Of a stretch of 64,000 bases of DNA, positions 34,857-43,951 are shown in pieces. Positions within the stretch are counted from its first letter, which is position 1. Each line of letters starts with the position of its first letter. Where the stretch lies: positions 248,001 through 312,000 of the forward strand of contig JAFDYT010000001.1 of assembly GCA_018266055.1 (NCBI GenBank), written 5' to 3'. The DNA comes from Bacteroidota bacterium (lineage in GTDB: Bacteria > Bacteroidota > Bacteroidia > Cytophagales > Cyclobacteriaceae). A program made the position numbers and the translations under genes. The notes below the pieces were generated by a model that worked only from the letters and a program-made list of their open reading frames with translations, searched no databases and had not been told where the DNA came from.

Positions 34857-36140
34857 TCATTTGGAAAGCCTGAGCAAGTCTTGGCCTATGTCTTTCCGGA
34901 AGTACGAATTTTCCCAGGTTATTTTTTGCACGGTTTCGTAGCTGTTCGCAATCGCTTCACCAATGTCGTTTCCTTTGCCAGTGACGGCCAGCACACGACC
35001 GCCGTCGCTAATGATTTTTCCTTCACGGGATTTGGTTCCGGCATGAAAAACCTGAGCCTTGCCTTGATCAAGGCCTGAAATGACTTTTCCTTTCTCATAA
35101 TGGTCAGGGTAGCCTCCGGCTGCCATTACCACGGTGAGCGCCACGGAGGGGTCAATTTCCAACGGTTTGTTTTTTAGCTCTCCTTTAGCGCAGGCTACAA
35201 ACAACTCCGCTAGGTCGCTCTTTATGCGCATCATCACCGATTGCGTTTCGGGATCGCCCATGCGTGCGTTGTATTCAATCACAAAAGGGTCGCCTTTCAC
35301 ATTCATCAGGCCAATGAAAATAAAGCCTTTGTAATCTATTCCTTCTTGCTGCAAGCCGTTGACGGTTGGAATAATAACCCGCTCTTCCACTTTTTTCATG
35401 AAAGCCTTGTCGGCGAAAGGTACTGGCGACACCGAACCCATGCCACCGGTGTTAGGCCCCTGGTCATTGTCACCGATGCGCTTGTAATCTTTGGCTTCAG
35501 GTAGAATTACATAATGACGACCATCGCACAAAACAAAAACCGAGAGTTCAATCCCGTCGAGGAATTCTTCGATCAGCACTTTGGCGCTGGCATCGCCGAA
35601 TTTTTTTTCCTCCAGCATTTCGCGAATGGCTTCCTTCGCTTCGGCTAAAGTCGGCGCGATCACCACACCTTTACCAGCCGCCAGCCCGTCGGCCTTTAGT
35701 ACATACGGAGGCTGAAGCGCGCTGAGATATTCTTGTGCTTCTTTGGTTTGATGGCTATAAAACGTCTTAGCTCTTGCTGTAGGAACCTGATGCTTGAGCA
35801 TGAATTGCTTGGAGAAATCTTTACTTCCCTCCAGTTGAGCGCCATCGCGGCCGGGGCCGACCATCAGAATATTTTTTAGTCGTTCATCATCAGCGAAGAA
35901 GTTACGCACGCCCTTCACCAGCGGACCTTCAGGACCGACGACTACCAACTCAATTTTATTTTCAACACAAAATGAGCCGAGGTTAGAAAAATCGTCCACG
36001 GCTATGGGCACGTTGGTAGCCACAAGCGAAGTGCCTGCATTGCCGGGAGCGACAAACAGATTTTTACACAGCGGGCTCTGTTTTATTTTCCAGGCAAGGG
36101 CATGCTCGCGCCCGCCACTGCCAATGATAAGAATGTTCAT
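34857..36140 (-). CDS. purD: Phosphoribosylamine--glycine ligase
   Basis: 427 residues, the usual PurD length. The N-terminal domain begins MNILIIGSGGREHALAWK. The ATP-grasp core has KADGLAAGKGVVIAPTLAEA and DYKRIGDNDQGPNTGGMGS, the latter being diagnostic, plus EYNARMGDPETQSVMMR for metal binding. It catalyses the second step of purine synthesis (GAR formation). It starts 3 bp after the guaB stop and is therefore co-transcribed with it. Confidence 0.96.
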   Translation of the reverse strand: MNILIIGSGGREHALAWKIKQSPLCKNLFVAPGNAGTSLVATNVPIAVDDFSNLGSFCVENKIELVVVGPEGPLVKGVRNFFADDERLKNILMVGPGRDGAQLEGSKDFSKQFMLKHQVPTARAKTFYSHQTKEAQEYLSALQPPYVLKADGLAAGKGVVIAPTLAEAKEAIREMLEEKKFGDASAKVLIEEFLDGIELSVFVLCDGRHYVILPEAKDYKRIGDNDQGPNTGGMGSVSPVPFADKAFMKKVEERVIIPTVNGLQQEGIDYKGFIFIGLMNVKGDPFVIEYNARMGDPETQSVMMRIKSDLAELFVACAKGELKNKPLEIDPSVALTVVMAAGGYPDHYEKGKVISGLDQGKAQVFHAGTKSREGKIISDGGRVLAVTGKGNDIGEAIANSYETVQKITWENSYFRKDIGQDLLRLSK

Positions 36141-36143
36141 GAT

Positions 36144-37616
36144 TTATTTGCGGCTATAATTTGGCGCTTCGCGGGTGATGGACACATCGTGTGGATGGCT
36201 TTCGGTTACACCCGCGGTAGTGATTTTTACAAACCGCGCATTTTTAAGTTTTTCAAGACTCTTCGCGCCGCAGTAGCCCATGCCTGCGCGCAAGCCGCCG
36301 ACCATCTGATAAAGCACTTCGGCTACTGATCCTTTGTAAGGAACGCGTCCTGAAATTCCTTCCGGTACCAATTTTTTGATGTCGTCTTCTACATCCTGGA
36401 AGTAGCGATCCTTCGAGCCGTCTTCCATGGCTTCGATAGAACCCATGCCGCGGTACGATTTGAAACGGCGGCCTTCGTAGATAATAATTTCGCCCGGAGC
36501 TTCTTCAGTTCCGGCCAGCAACGAGCCCACCATCACGCTGTCTGCACCGGCAGCCAATGCTTTCACAATATCTCCTGAAAAACGAATGCCACCGTCGGCA
36601 ATCGTTTTGGTATCAGATCCTTTCAATGCTTTCGCTGCTTCGTACACCGCTGATAGTTGCGGTAAGCCTACGCCCGCTACTACGCGCGTGGTGCAGATAC
36701 TTCCAGGACCTACGCCAACTTTTACGGCGTCGGCGCCAATTTTAGCCAAGGCTTTCGCGGCATCGCCGGTGGCAATGTTGCCAACAACTAGCTCCAGCTC
36801 CGGATATTTTTTCTTTACTTTTTTTGCCGAGTCAATCACACCTTTAGAGTGACCATGTGCCGTGTCAATGCTAATCACATCCACGCCGGCGTGTTTCAAG
36901 GCTTCAATGCGATCGAGAATATCCGGTGTAACGCCTACCGCGGCGCCTACACGAAGTCTTCCGAATTCGTCTTTGCAGGCGTTGGGTTTGTTTTTCTTTT
37001 TCAGGATGTCTTTGTACGTCACCAGGCCGGTGAGTTTTCCTTTCTTATTGACGATCGGAAGTTTTTCGATTTTATAATTCTGTAAAAGAATTTCAGCTTT
37101 TTCAAGGGTGATGCCTTCCGGCGCAGTGATCAGATTTTCTTTGGTCATGATCTTCTCGATGGGAAGCGACATGTCTTTCTGAAAACGCAGGTCGCGGTTG
37201 GTAATGATGCCCACGAGTTTGCCGTTGCCATCCACCACAGGGATGCCACCGATTTTATTTTCGCGCATCAGCTTTTCAGCGTCACGCACAGTAGAACTTA
37301 CAAGCAATGTTACAGGGTCGAGGATCATACCGCTTTGCGAGCGTTTCACCTTGCGCACATGCTCGGCTTGCGCCTCGATGGTCATATTCTTATGAATGAA
37401 TCCCAAGCCGCCTTCCAGCGCGATACCAATGGCCAAATCAGCTTCTGTCACCGTGTCCATGGCGGCCGAAACAATCGGGATATTGAGCTTGATATTTTTG
37501 GTCAGAAAGCCCGCTGTGCTTGTTTCTCTTGGCAGCACCTCGCTATAGGCAGGCACCAGCAACACATCGTCATACGTAAGGGCTTCGAATAGGAATTTGG
37601 AAGAATCTAGTGCCAT
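36144..37616 (-). CDS. guaB: Inosine-5'-monophosphate dehydrogenase
   Basis: 490 residues. A TIM barrel split by a CBS pair (about 98-210), with catalytic Cys308 in [15 protein letters not shown], the IMP-binding [10 protein letters not shown] and [13 protein letters not shown], and the flap around GSKDRYFQ. It oxidises IMP to XMP with NAD+, the committed step to GMP. First gene of the guaB-purD-ricT-gldH operon, preceded by a good promoter. Confidence 0.97.
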   Translation of the reverse strand: MALDSSKFLFEALTYDDVLLVPAYSEVLPRETSTAGFLTKNIKLNIPIVSAAMDTVTEADLAIGIALEGGLGFIHKNMTIEAQAEHVRKVKRSQSGMILDPVTLLVSSTVRDAEKLMRENKIGGIPVVDGNGKLVGIITNRDLRFQKDMSLPIEKIMTKENLITAPEGITLEKAEILLQNYKIEKLPIVNKKGKLTGLVTYKDILKKKNKPNACKDEFGRLRVGAAVGVTPDILDRIEALKHAGVDVISIDTAHGHSKGVIDSAKKVKKKYPELELVVGNIATGDAAKALAKIGADAVKVGVGPGSICTTRVVAGVGLPQLSAVYEAAKALKGSDTKTIADGGIRFSGDIVKALAAGADSVMVGSLLAGTEEAPGEIIIYEGRRFKSYRGMGSIEAMEDGSKDRYFQDVEDDIKKLVPEGISGRVPYKGSVAEVLYQMVGGLRAGMGYCGAKSLEKLKNARFVKITTAGVTESHPHDVSITREAPNYSRK

Positions 37617-37648
37617 GGCAAATAATTTACGATTGATTATTTGCCGGG

Positions 37649-37679
37649 CAAAGCTAACCTATTATTCTCAATTCGCCAA
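37649..37679 (-). promoter_or_regulatory. Predicted guaB operon promoter
   Basis: On the minus strand TTG (37677-37679) and TAGCTTTG (37649-37656, exact TAnnTTTG) are 20 bp apart, the preferred Bacteroidota spacing. It ends 32 bp upstream of the guaB ATG. Confidence 0.55.
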
Positions 37680-37744
37680 TGCAATCCTCGCCAGTTTCAA
37701 AAGATCCACCCATAATTGATAACTTGGGCTGTGAAAATTTGAGG

Positions 37745-38503
37745 ATGCGTTATTTTTTTGAAATCATGTACGATGGCACTCACTACAGCGGCTGGCAAAA
37801 CCAGATCAATGCGGTAGGTGTACAGCAAATTGTAGAAGAAAGCCTGAGCAAGTTGCTGCGCGAGGAAATAACGATTGTAGGAAGTGGACGTACAGATGCA
37901 GGCGTTCATTGCAAGCAGCAGTTTTTTCACCTTGATACGGAAAAGAAATTTGAGCCTGAAGATTTAATCATACGGCTGAATTCTTTCTTACCCAAAGACA
38001 TCGCCATCGCATCGATCAGGCCTGTGCGCCCCGATGCCCACGCGCGCTACGACGCACGCGAGCGCTCGTATCAATACCTCATCACCACCAAAAAGAATCC
38101 GTTGCTCACAGGTCATGCGTTTTACTTTTTTAGAAATGCAGATGTGGAGTTGATGAATCACGCTGCTTCACTTTTACTAGGCGAACATGATTTTGCCAGC
38201 TTCAGTAAAGTAAAGACCGACGTGAACCACTTTCGCTGCACGATTAAAAATGCCTTGTGGATTAGAAAAGGCGACCTGCTAATTTTTCAAATCACAGCCA
38301 ATCGCTTTTTGCGAGGCATGGTACGCGCTGTTGTGGGCACGTTGCTCGACGTAGGAGCACAAAAAATTTCCATCAAGGAATTTCAGTCGATCATTCAAAG
38401 TAAAGACCGAAAGAAGGCGGGAATGAATGTGCCTGCCGAAGGATTGTATCTCACTAAAGTGAAATATCCTGCTGGAGTTTTCCTTTCTGGCGATTCGCTT
38501 TAG
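37745..38503 (+). CDS. truA: tRNA pseudouridine(38-40) synthase
   Basis: 252 residues from ATG 37745 (MRYFFEIMYDGTHYSGW, the standard family N-terminus); a start 66 bp upstream would add unconserved residues. Catalytic Asp51 lies in GSGRTDAGVH. DFASFSKV and FLRGMVRAVVGTLLDVG are further TruA marks. It converts uridines 38-40 in the anticodon arm to pseudouridine. It ends 8 bp before the convergent ccmF. Confidence 0.95.
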   Translation: MRYFFEIMYDGTHYSGWQNQINAVGVQQIVEESLSKLLREEITIVGSGRTDAGVHCKQQFFHLDTEKKFEPEDLIIRLNSFLPKDIAIASIRPVRPDAHARYDARERSYQYLITTKKNPLLTGHAFYFFRNADVELMNHAASLLLGEHDFASFSKVKTDVNHFRCTIKNALWIRKGDLLIFQITANRFLRGMVRAVVGTLLDVGAQKISIKEFQSIIQSKDRKKAGMNVPAEGLYLTKVKYPAGVFLSGDSL

Positions 38504-38507
38504 CGAA
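38494..38507. terminator. Candidate hairpin at the truA/ccmF junction
   Basis: TTCGC and GCGAA form a 5-bp stem with a TTTA tetraloop across the truA stop codon, followed on plus by CGGTTTAATTT. It is short, but is the only structure in the 8-bp junction. Confidence 0.3.
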
Positions 38508-38511
38508 CGGT

Positions 38512-41028
38512 TTAATTTATGAAATCTTTGAACCGACGAACGGTGGCCATGCCAAAGCCAACCATAAGCACCAGCGTGCCGATCCACAGTACGTTGATAA
38601 GCGGTTTTTCCACGGCTTTGATCACCACCCAATCTTTTTGACGAATGGCGGTGCCGATGGTGAACTCATTGGTTTGCGGATCAATGTTGAGCAACGCGAT
38701 GCGGATTCCCAAGTCATTTATTTCGGCTGGGATGCGACCGACTTCTTTTTTATTTACGATGAGGAAGATCGGTTCGGCATAAAACGGTTCGTGCTCGCCT
38801 TCAATTTTTATTTTCGCTTTTACTGCCACGTCCTCGCCAGTAAGCTCAACGCCTTCCACCTGATCTACCCGTTTTACTTCTTCGAGTACTGAAACATAAT
38901 CGTTCACAAAAAATTGCTGGCCGATTTTTACTTTGAACTCCTCCGGTTTTTCCCAGTGCGGATCGTCTTCGCGGTTCATGGTAGCAGAAACGCTGGTGTA
39001 AATATCCTGACCCAGGTTTCGTTTGATGTCCGGTGAAGCCATGAATCCACCCATGCCCGGATTCATCTGGATGCGTGGATAAAGCGTGGCTTCCACTTTT
39101 CCATTTCTCCTCATCTCGATTTCGTAATAGGTGTTTTCAGGGTAAATATCAAAGGTGTCTTTGGAGCTGTAAAGCTTCTTACCTTTGTACACAATGTCTT
39201 TGGTAGCCACTACTTTGTAAGGATCGGTAGTAGGAACAATGTCGTTTTTGCGAACATATCCTGACTTGCTGCGCAGCTCCAGATTTTCGCTGCGGTATTC
39301 AATTTCATAACCCGCCATCGTTTTGGGTTCGTTGATAAACAACAAAAGGTTGTCGCGGTTGAAGTCTGTACCCATGCCTTTATTCAAAATCAGTCCGCTG
39401 TTGTTGAGCGAAACGATTTTTGAATATCCGGCTGAGAAAAGAATGCCGATAAGCATCATGCCCACGCCAATGTGTGCGATCGCGCCTCCGGAAATTTTTG
39501 GGTTTACCCTCACCACGGTGTAAAGCACGTTCAGATTTGATACAATCAGGTAAACTCCCGCTAAGGTTAAGACCACATACGTGGGATTGGAAATTTTTCC
39601 TATGGCAATGATCAGCGCAAAAAGAACCAGTGAAACAAGAACAGGAACCAGCAACTCGGACTTCAACTTGTTTTTGTCCATCTTCTTCCACCAGAAAAAC
39701 TGACCCGTACCTGAAATGACAGCTACCGCTACACCAAACCACAATTGAAACTTGGAATAGAATTCAATTTGATTGGCAGGCGGAGCCAGATTGCTGTGTA
39801 CGCCAAAGAGCCCGATGAATTTATTGTACACCGGAATAGACGTTGGAAGCAACACCTGAAATCCCATCAGGCACAGCACGGTTGCCCCAAGGAAAACCCA
39901 GAACTCACGGGAGTAAGTAGAAATTTCTTTTTGTGTGGATGGAATGTTTTTCCATCGGGCGAAAGCCAGAGCAAGAGAAATCGCAGTAAAAAACAACAGA
40001 TAGATTAGCAGTTGGCCGGAAAGCCCAAGATCGGTAAACGAGTGAACCGAAGCGTCGCCCAGGATTCCGCTGCGCGTGAGAAAAGTAGAATATAAAATCA
40101 AAATAAACACGGCGATGTTTAGAATGATCGAAGCCTTGAGCGCACTGCCGCTGTTGTTGTAGGTGAGCATCACGTGAATGGAAGCAATCAGCACCAGCCA
40201 TGGAACGTACACTGCATTTTCTACCGGATCCCAGTTCCAGTATCCGCCAAAGCTCAAGGTTTCATAGGCCCAATAGCCTCCCATCAAAATTCCGAGACCC
40301 AGGATAGCGCCGCCCACCAGCGCCCACGGCAAAGCCGGTTTTATCCACTCAGAATATTTCTTTTGCCACAAGCCTGCAATGCAAAAAGCAAAAGGCGGTA
40401 GTGTGAGCGCGAATCCTAAGAAGAGCGTTGGAGGGTGAATCACCATCCAATAGTTTTGAAGCAGCGGATTCAATCCGTGGCCGTCTTTGGGAATGAACTC
40501 GGGGTTGACTTTAAAAATTGGATCGGACAGTGCATCGCGCAGCAGGATGAACGGCGAACTCCCCAACTTGAAATCAATCGCGGGAAGAACAACGCCAAGA
40601 ATCATGGAGGCAAGAAATGCCTGCACGAGCGCAAAGACAATCATTACGGGTGCTTCCCACGCTTGTCGTGTGTGAATCATGATCACTCCCAATACCGCCT
40701 GCCAGAACATCCACAATAAAAAACTTCCTTCCTGACTTTCCCAGAAACAAGCTACCATGTATTGCCCTTGCAGGTGAAGCGAGGAGTGGCTGTAGGCGTA
40801 ATGGTATTCGAAGTAATGGTTGAAAATAATGTAGAAGAGAGCAAACACAATCGCCAGCACGGCAATGCCATGAAGGTAAAAAGCCGCGCGGCCGTTTTTT
40901 TTCCAGCCTTCTTTTTTGAGTTCGTCGGTGGCGTGAAAACTTTTCCAATAAGCAAAAGCGGCTACCAAAGAAGTAACAAAAGAAACGATGACAAAGAGAT
41001 GGCCAAAATTGCCAATGAAAAAATGCAT
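38512..41028 (-). CDS. ccmF: Cytochrome c haem lyase subunit CcmF
   Basis: 838 residues, about 14 membrane helices. It has the WWD haem-handling region (GGYWAYETLSFGGYWNWDPV, about 251-270), the NPLLQNYWMVIHPPTLFLGF motif (187-206) and a large C-terminal periplasmic domain (about 560-800) before the last helix. It joins haem from CcmE to apocytochromes c. Last gene of the ccm operon, 49 bp after ccmE. No CcmG thioredoxin or CcmH is encoded here. Confidence 0.9.
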   Translation of the reverse strand: MHFFIGNFGHLFVIVSFVTSLVAAFAYWKSFHATDELKKEGWKKNGRAAFYLHGIAVLAIVFALFYIIFNHYFEYHYAYSHSSLHLQGQYMVACFWESQEGSFLLWMFWQAVLGVIMIHTRQAWEAPVMIVFALVQAFLASMILGVVLPAIDFKLGSSPFILLRDALSDPIFKVNPEFIPKDGHGLNPLLQNYWMVIHPPTLFLGFALTLPPFAFCIAGLWQKKYSEWIKPALPWALVGGAILGLGILMGGYWAYETLSFGGYWNWDPVENAVYVPWLVLIASIHVMLTYNNSGSALKASIILNIAVFILILYSTFLTRSGILGDASVHSFTDLGLSGQLLIYLLFFTAISLALAFARWKNIPSTQKEISTYSREFWVFLGATVLCLMGFQVLLPTSIPVYNKFIGLFGVHSNLAPPANQIEFYSKFQLWFGVAVAVISGTGQFFWWKKMDKNKLKSELLVPVLVSLVLFALIIAIGKISNPTYVVLTLAGVYLIVSNLNVLYTVVRVNPKISGGAIAHIGVGMMLIGILFSAGYSKIVSLNNSGLILNKGMGTDFNRDNLLLFINEPKTMAGYEIEYRSENLELRSKSGYVRKNDIVPTTDPYKVVATKDIVYKGKKLYSSKDTFDIYPENTYYEIEMRRNGKVEATLYPRIQMNPGMGGFMASPDIKRNLGQDIYTSVSATMNREDDPHWEKPEEFKVKIGQQFFVNDYVSVLEEVKRVDQVEGVELTGEDVAVKAKIKIEGEHEPFYAEPIFLIVNKKEVGRIPAEINDLGIRIALLNIDPQTNEFTIGTAIRQKDWVVIKAVEKPLINVLWIGTLVLMVGFGMATVRRFKDFIN

Positions 41029-41077
41029 ACTGTAATTCGTTATTTACGCTAAGCAGGATGGATTAACCGAAATTAAA

Positions 41078-41485
41078 TTACCGGGTAACCAATTTCTGAT
41101 CCTGGTACTTGCTAGGACATTTTAAGAGAATTTTTTTGGCTACGAATTGGTCGTTCTGGTAGCCACCAATCACCACCACTTTCTCGCTGCGCAGGAAATC
41201 GGCGGGCATGGGCTCGTTGTAATACACGGTTTGTTCTTTTTTGTTGTCGTCCACCAATACAAAGGAAAACGAAAGTTTATCAGCGCCCGGTTCCAGTCCA
41301 ACCACATGGCCAGCGGCATCTTTTTTCAATTCACCCACTACATGAATCTGGGTGCTATTGCCGGAGGAGGCCATTTGATACGCCTGATCAAAATTTACAT
41401 AGGTGCTGGCGTCGCCGGCGGTGGCGATGATGATGCCAATGGCTGCGGCAATGACGACGATGGCGATAATATGGGAAATTTTCAT
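41078..41485 (-). CDS. ccmE: Cytochrome c maturation protein CcmE, CxxxY type
   Basis: 135 residues: one N-terminal membrane helix (about 6-23) and an OB-fold domain. At the haem-attachment site, where most CcmE proteins have a histidine and tyrosine (HxxxY), this protein has Cys123-Pro-Ser-Lys-Tyr127, a CxxxY motif. CxxxY CcmE proteins are known from archaea and Desulfovibrio, where the cysteine binds haem. It should pass haem from CcmC/D to CcmF. A 193-bp gap with its own promoter-like element separates it from the upstream ccmD-like gene. Confidence 0.85.
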   Translation of the reverse strand: MKISHIIAIVVIAAAIGIIIATAGDASTYVNFDQAYQMASSGNSTQIHVVGELKKDAAGHVVGLEPGADKLSFSFVLVDDNKKEQTVYYNEPMPADFLRSEKVVVIGGYQNDQFVAKKILLKCPSKYQDQKLVTR

Positions 41486-41592
41486 GTCTTAAATTTTTAG
41501 TTACTTAAGAGTCACATGAATCGCCCTTACAAAACAACTGTATTCCGTGGCCTATTCACGGCGATTTCAAATGTGGTCTTTTACCAGAACCG

Positions 41593-41600
41593 CAAAGTTA
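41593..41600 (-). promoter_or_regulatory. Predicted internal promoter element upstream of ccmE
   Basis: On the minus strand TAACTTTG is an exact TAnnTTTG match, about 108 bp upstream of the ccmE ATG. The resulting leader would hold a 5-bp hairpin (CCGTG/CACGG, 41545-41561). No clear -33 box. Confidence 0.35.
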
Positions 41601-41678
41601 AGCATTTACCGGGTACGAACGACCCGCCGGGGAGTACGATTTAAGAACGGTAAAAAGTAATGACGAAATCGATCAGCC

Positions 41679-41894
41679 TTACTTTTCGAGGCGTTTTTCC
41701 AGTTTTGAAACTTTGCGATCGGTAAGCACCAAAAAGGCAATCAGCCCGGCGAAAATCACCAGAATGATGGCCACCAGCACATAGATTTTTCCGTTGGCTC
41801 GCATTTCGTCGGCCATTTCAGCATCCTGCGCCATTAGGTTGGTGGTGAAAAGCAAAAAGAAACTTAGTGCGAGAAGTCTAGTGAGTTTTTTCAT
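41679..41894 (-). CDS. CcmD-like small membrane protein
   Basis: 71 residues: a signal peptide (about 1-22, ending LMAQ), a short spacer, one membrane helix (about 37-59) and a basic tail (DRKVSKLEKRLEK). Size and position next to ccmC match CcmD, which helps release haem-loaded CcmE. The cleavable leader is unlike proteobacterial CcmD and seems to be the Bacteroidota form. It overlaps the ccmC stop by 17 nt. Confidence 0.7.
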   Translation of the reverse strand: MKKLTRLLALSFFLLFTTNLMAQDAEMADEMRANGKIYVLVAIILVIFAGLIAFLVLTDRKVSKLEKRLEK

Positions 41895-42558
41895 CTTCGA
41901 TCTGATTAATTTTTTCTTCGGCCATTTTTATTCTGATCCTCAACGTAGTAATCCAAACGCCCAACAAAATCCAGCCGATTACCGCCGGGTAAAATACCAG
42001 CCTCATTCGGCTGTCGAGATCGTATGTGTTGAAGCCGGGGTTGCCGCCGTTACCTGGATGCATGCTGCTGGTCATTCGCGGGATTATGAAGATCAAAGGC
42101 ACCATCGCCACAAAAGCAAAAATGTTATACGCAGCGCTTAGCCTGGCGCCTTGTTCCTGGTTTGACACAGAACTGCGCAATACAAAATAGGCGAGGTAAA
42201 CCAACAGTGCTATGGCGGCACCGGTTTGCTTGGGGTCTCCATGCCAGGGTGAGCCCCAGGCGTAGTTGGCCCAGATCATTCCCGTCACGATTCCAAGGAT
42301 TCCATACACGATTCCAGCGTTGGCAAATTCCACGGAGTACAAATCGTTTTTAAAGCTTGGGTTTCGCAAATGCCTGATGGCGTAAATAGCCGAAGTAAGA
42401 AACAGAACGACCATGCCAAACCACATCGGCACATGAAAATAAAGGGCGCGGATAGTCTCGTTAACAATGTTGAGCCGTGGCACCCCTGTGAGCAATCCGG
42501 CTATGATGGTGTACACCAACAGCACCACCGACAAAATTTTCCACCAGTTTGATTTCAT
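41878..42558 (-). CDS. ccmC: Haem export/handling protein CcmC
   Basis: 226 residues from ATG 42558 (MKSNWWKILSVVLLVYTII); an upstream start would add 21 residues and run into the HAD gene. Six membrane helices. RALYFHVPMWFG carries a conserved periplasmic His. The WWD-like loop reads WGSPWHGDPKQTG rather than the W-x-W-D form of proteobacteria. It presents haem to CcmE with the CcmD-like protein encoded next. Confidence 0.85.
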   Translation of the reverse strand: MKSNWWKILSVVLLVYTIIAGLLTGVPRLNIVNETIRALYFHVPMWFGMVVLFLTSAIYAIRHLRNPSFKNDLYSVEFANAGIVYGILGIVTGMIWANYAWGSPWHGDPKQTGAAIALLVYLAYFVLRSSVSNQEQGARLSAAYNIFAFVAMVPLIFIIPRMTSSMHPGNGGNPGFNTYDLDSRMRLVFYPAVIGWILLGVWITTLRIRIKMAEEKINQIEDEKTH

Positions 42559-42598
42559 AATTCGGGGCGAAAGATAATCGATTGGTTTTAAATGGCGA

Positions 42599-43282
42599 TT
42601 ATAAAAACGCCAACACTTCACTAATCCTTTCTACCTGTCGAAAATGCGGATGAACAAATGGAGTTTCGGCATGTTCATGAGCCCAGGTGATATGGTAAGG
42701 AATGTGAATGCCATGACCGCCAAGGTTGAGCACAGGTAAAATGTCTGATTTGATGGAGTTGCCAATCATCATAAGCTCACTGGGCTTGATGTCGAGGTGC
42801 CGGATTAGCTTTTCAAAATCAGGTTCTTTCTTTTCAGACATGATTTCGATGTGGTGGAAATAATCGGCTAATCCTGACTTGCGAAGTTTTCTCTCCTGGT
42901 CGAGCAAATCACCCTTAGTGGCCATCACCAGGCGGTATTGTGACTTGAGGGTTTTCAATACGTGTTCTACGTCCTCCAGTAGTTCTACGGGTTGATCCAA
43001 TAGCTCCTTACCGAATTGAATGATTTTTTCTAGCGAAGCGGCGTCGATCTTTTGGTCTGTAATACGAATGGCAGTTTCAATCATCGAAAGCATGAATGCT
43101 TTGATGCCGTAGCCGTAGAGGGCGATGTTTTTAATTTCGGTTTGAAGTAATTCGCGGGCTACGGTATGCTGTGGAAGGAAATCTTCCAGTAGTGCACAAA
43201 ATTTTTTTTCGGTTTCCTGAAAATGATGCTCGTTATGCCAGAGGGTGTCGTCGGCATCAAAGGCAATGATTTTGATTTTCAT
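42599..43282 (-). CDS. HAD-superfamily phosphatase
   Basis: 227 residues: nucleophile Asp9 and acid/base Asp11 in AFDADDTLWHN, the motif II/III region with VMATKGDLLDQ and MIGNSIKSDILPVLN, and a helical cap of the gph/YjjG type. It is a probable small-molecule phosphatase of unknown substrate. It sits between ccmB (12 bp) and ccmC (40 bp), so it is co-transcribed with cytochrome c maturation genes although no role there is known. Confidence 0.82.
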   Translation of the reverse strand: MKIKIIAFDADDTLWHNEHHFQETEKKFCALLEDFLPQHTVARELLQTEIKNIALYGYGIKAFMLSMIETAIRITDQKIDAASLEKIIQFGKELLDQPVELLEDVEHVLKTLKSQYRLVMATKGDLLDQERKLRKSGLADYFHHIEIMSEKKEPDFEKLIRHLDIKPSELMMIGNSIKSDILPVLNLGGHGIHIPYHITWAHEHAETPFVHPHFRQVERISEVLAFL

Positions 43283-43294
43283 GCAATTCCGATT

Positions 43295-43951
43295 TTAGCT
43301 TTTCCAGATGAATGGAAAAAGCAAATAAGAAACAGCCGTCACCAGGCAATTGATGGCGAACAACGTGAGCAAGGGTTCGTAGTTTGCATCGTTGTCAAGT
43401 CCATCGATACAATTCTTGGTGAGTTTGATGGCCATGAGAAGAATTGAAATCACAACAGGGAAACTCAATACCGCCATAAGGATATTACTGTTGTTTGCCT
43501 TTGACGCAATGCCCGAAAGCAACGTAAGCGAAGCGGCAAAGCCTCCCGATGCCAGGGCCAGCGTTGCAATGAAAATTAGCTTGTTTTCTATAGGATCGTT
43601 TAGAAAAAGAGTAAATAGAAAGTATCCGGTCAAAGCCATGATAAGGCACAAGAAAAAATTATAGAGAATTTTAGAAAGCAAAAAATCAACCGGACTAGCG
43701 ATAGTATAGTAGTAAATGTCCATGCCGCGTTTTTCGCCAATAAAACTTTTTGCTACCGAATTGATGGCGGTGAATAGAATGGAGATCCAAAATAATGCAC
43801 TCCATACCAAAGGGGTAATCAGATTTTGTTTGAGTGCAAAGGCCAGGTAGCTGATAAAGACCATGCTGAACAAGTACAGTCCTAATCCCGCCACCACCGA
43901 CTTGCGTCGGAGCTCAAGTTTAAATTCCTTTCGAATGAGTTCTAAAAGCAC
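43295..43951 (-). CDS. ccmB: Haem ABC-type exporter membrane subunit CcmB
   Basis: 218 residues, six membrane helices, with the CcmB N-terminus (IRKEFKLELRRKSVVAGLGLY) and the conserved GEKRGMDIYYYTIASPVDFL loop. It pairs with the CcmA ATPase, which is not in the window. The start is GTG at 43951, overlapping the Wzz-like stop by one base (TAGTG). It leads into HAD, ccmC, ccmD-like, ccmE and ccmF. Confidence 0.87.
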   Translation of the reverse strand: MLLELIRKEFKLELRRKSVVAGLGLYLFSMVFISYLAFALKQNLITPLVWSALFWISILFTAINSVAKSFIGEKRGMDIYYYTIASPVDFLLSKILYNFFLCLIMALTGYFLFTLFLNDPIENKLIFIATLALASGGFAASLTLLSGIASKANNSNILMAVLSFPVVISILLMAIKLTKNCIDGLDNDANYEPLLTLFAINCLVTAVSYLLFPFIWKS

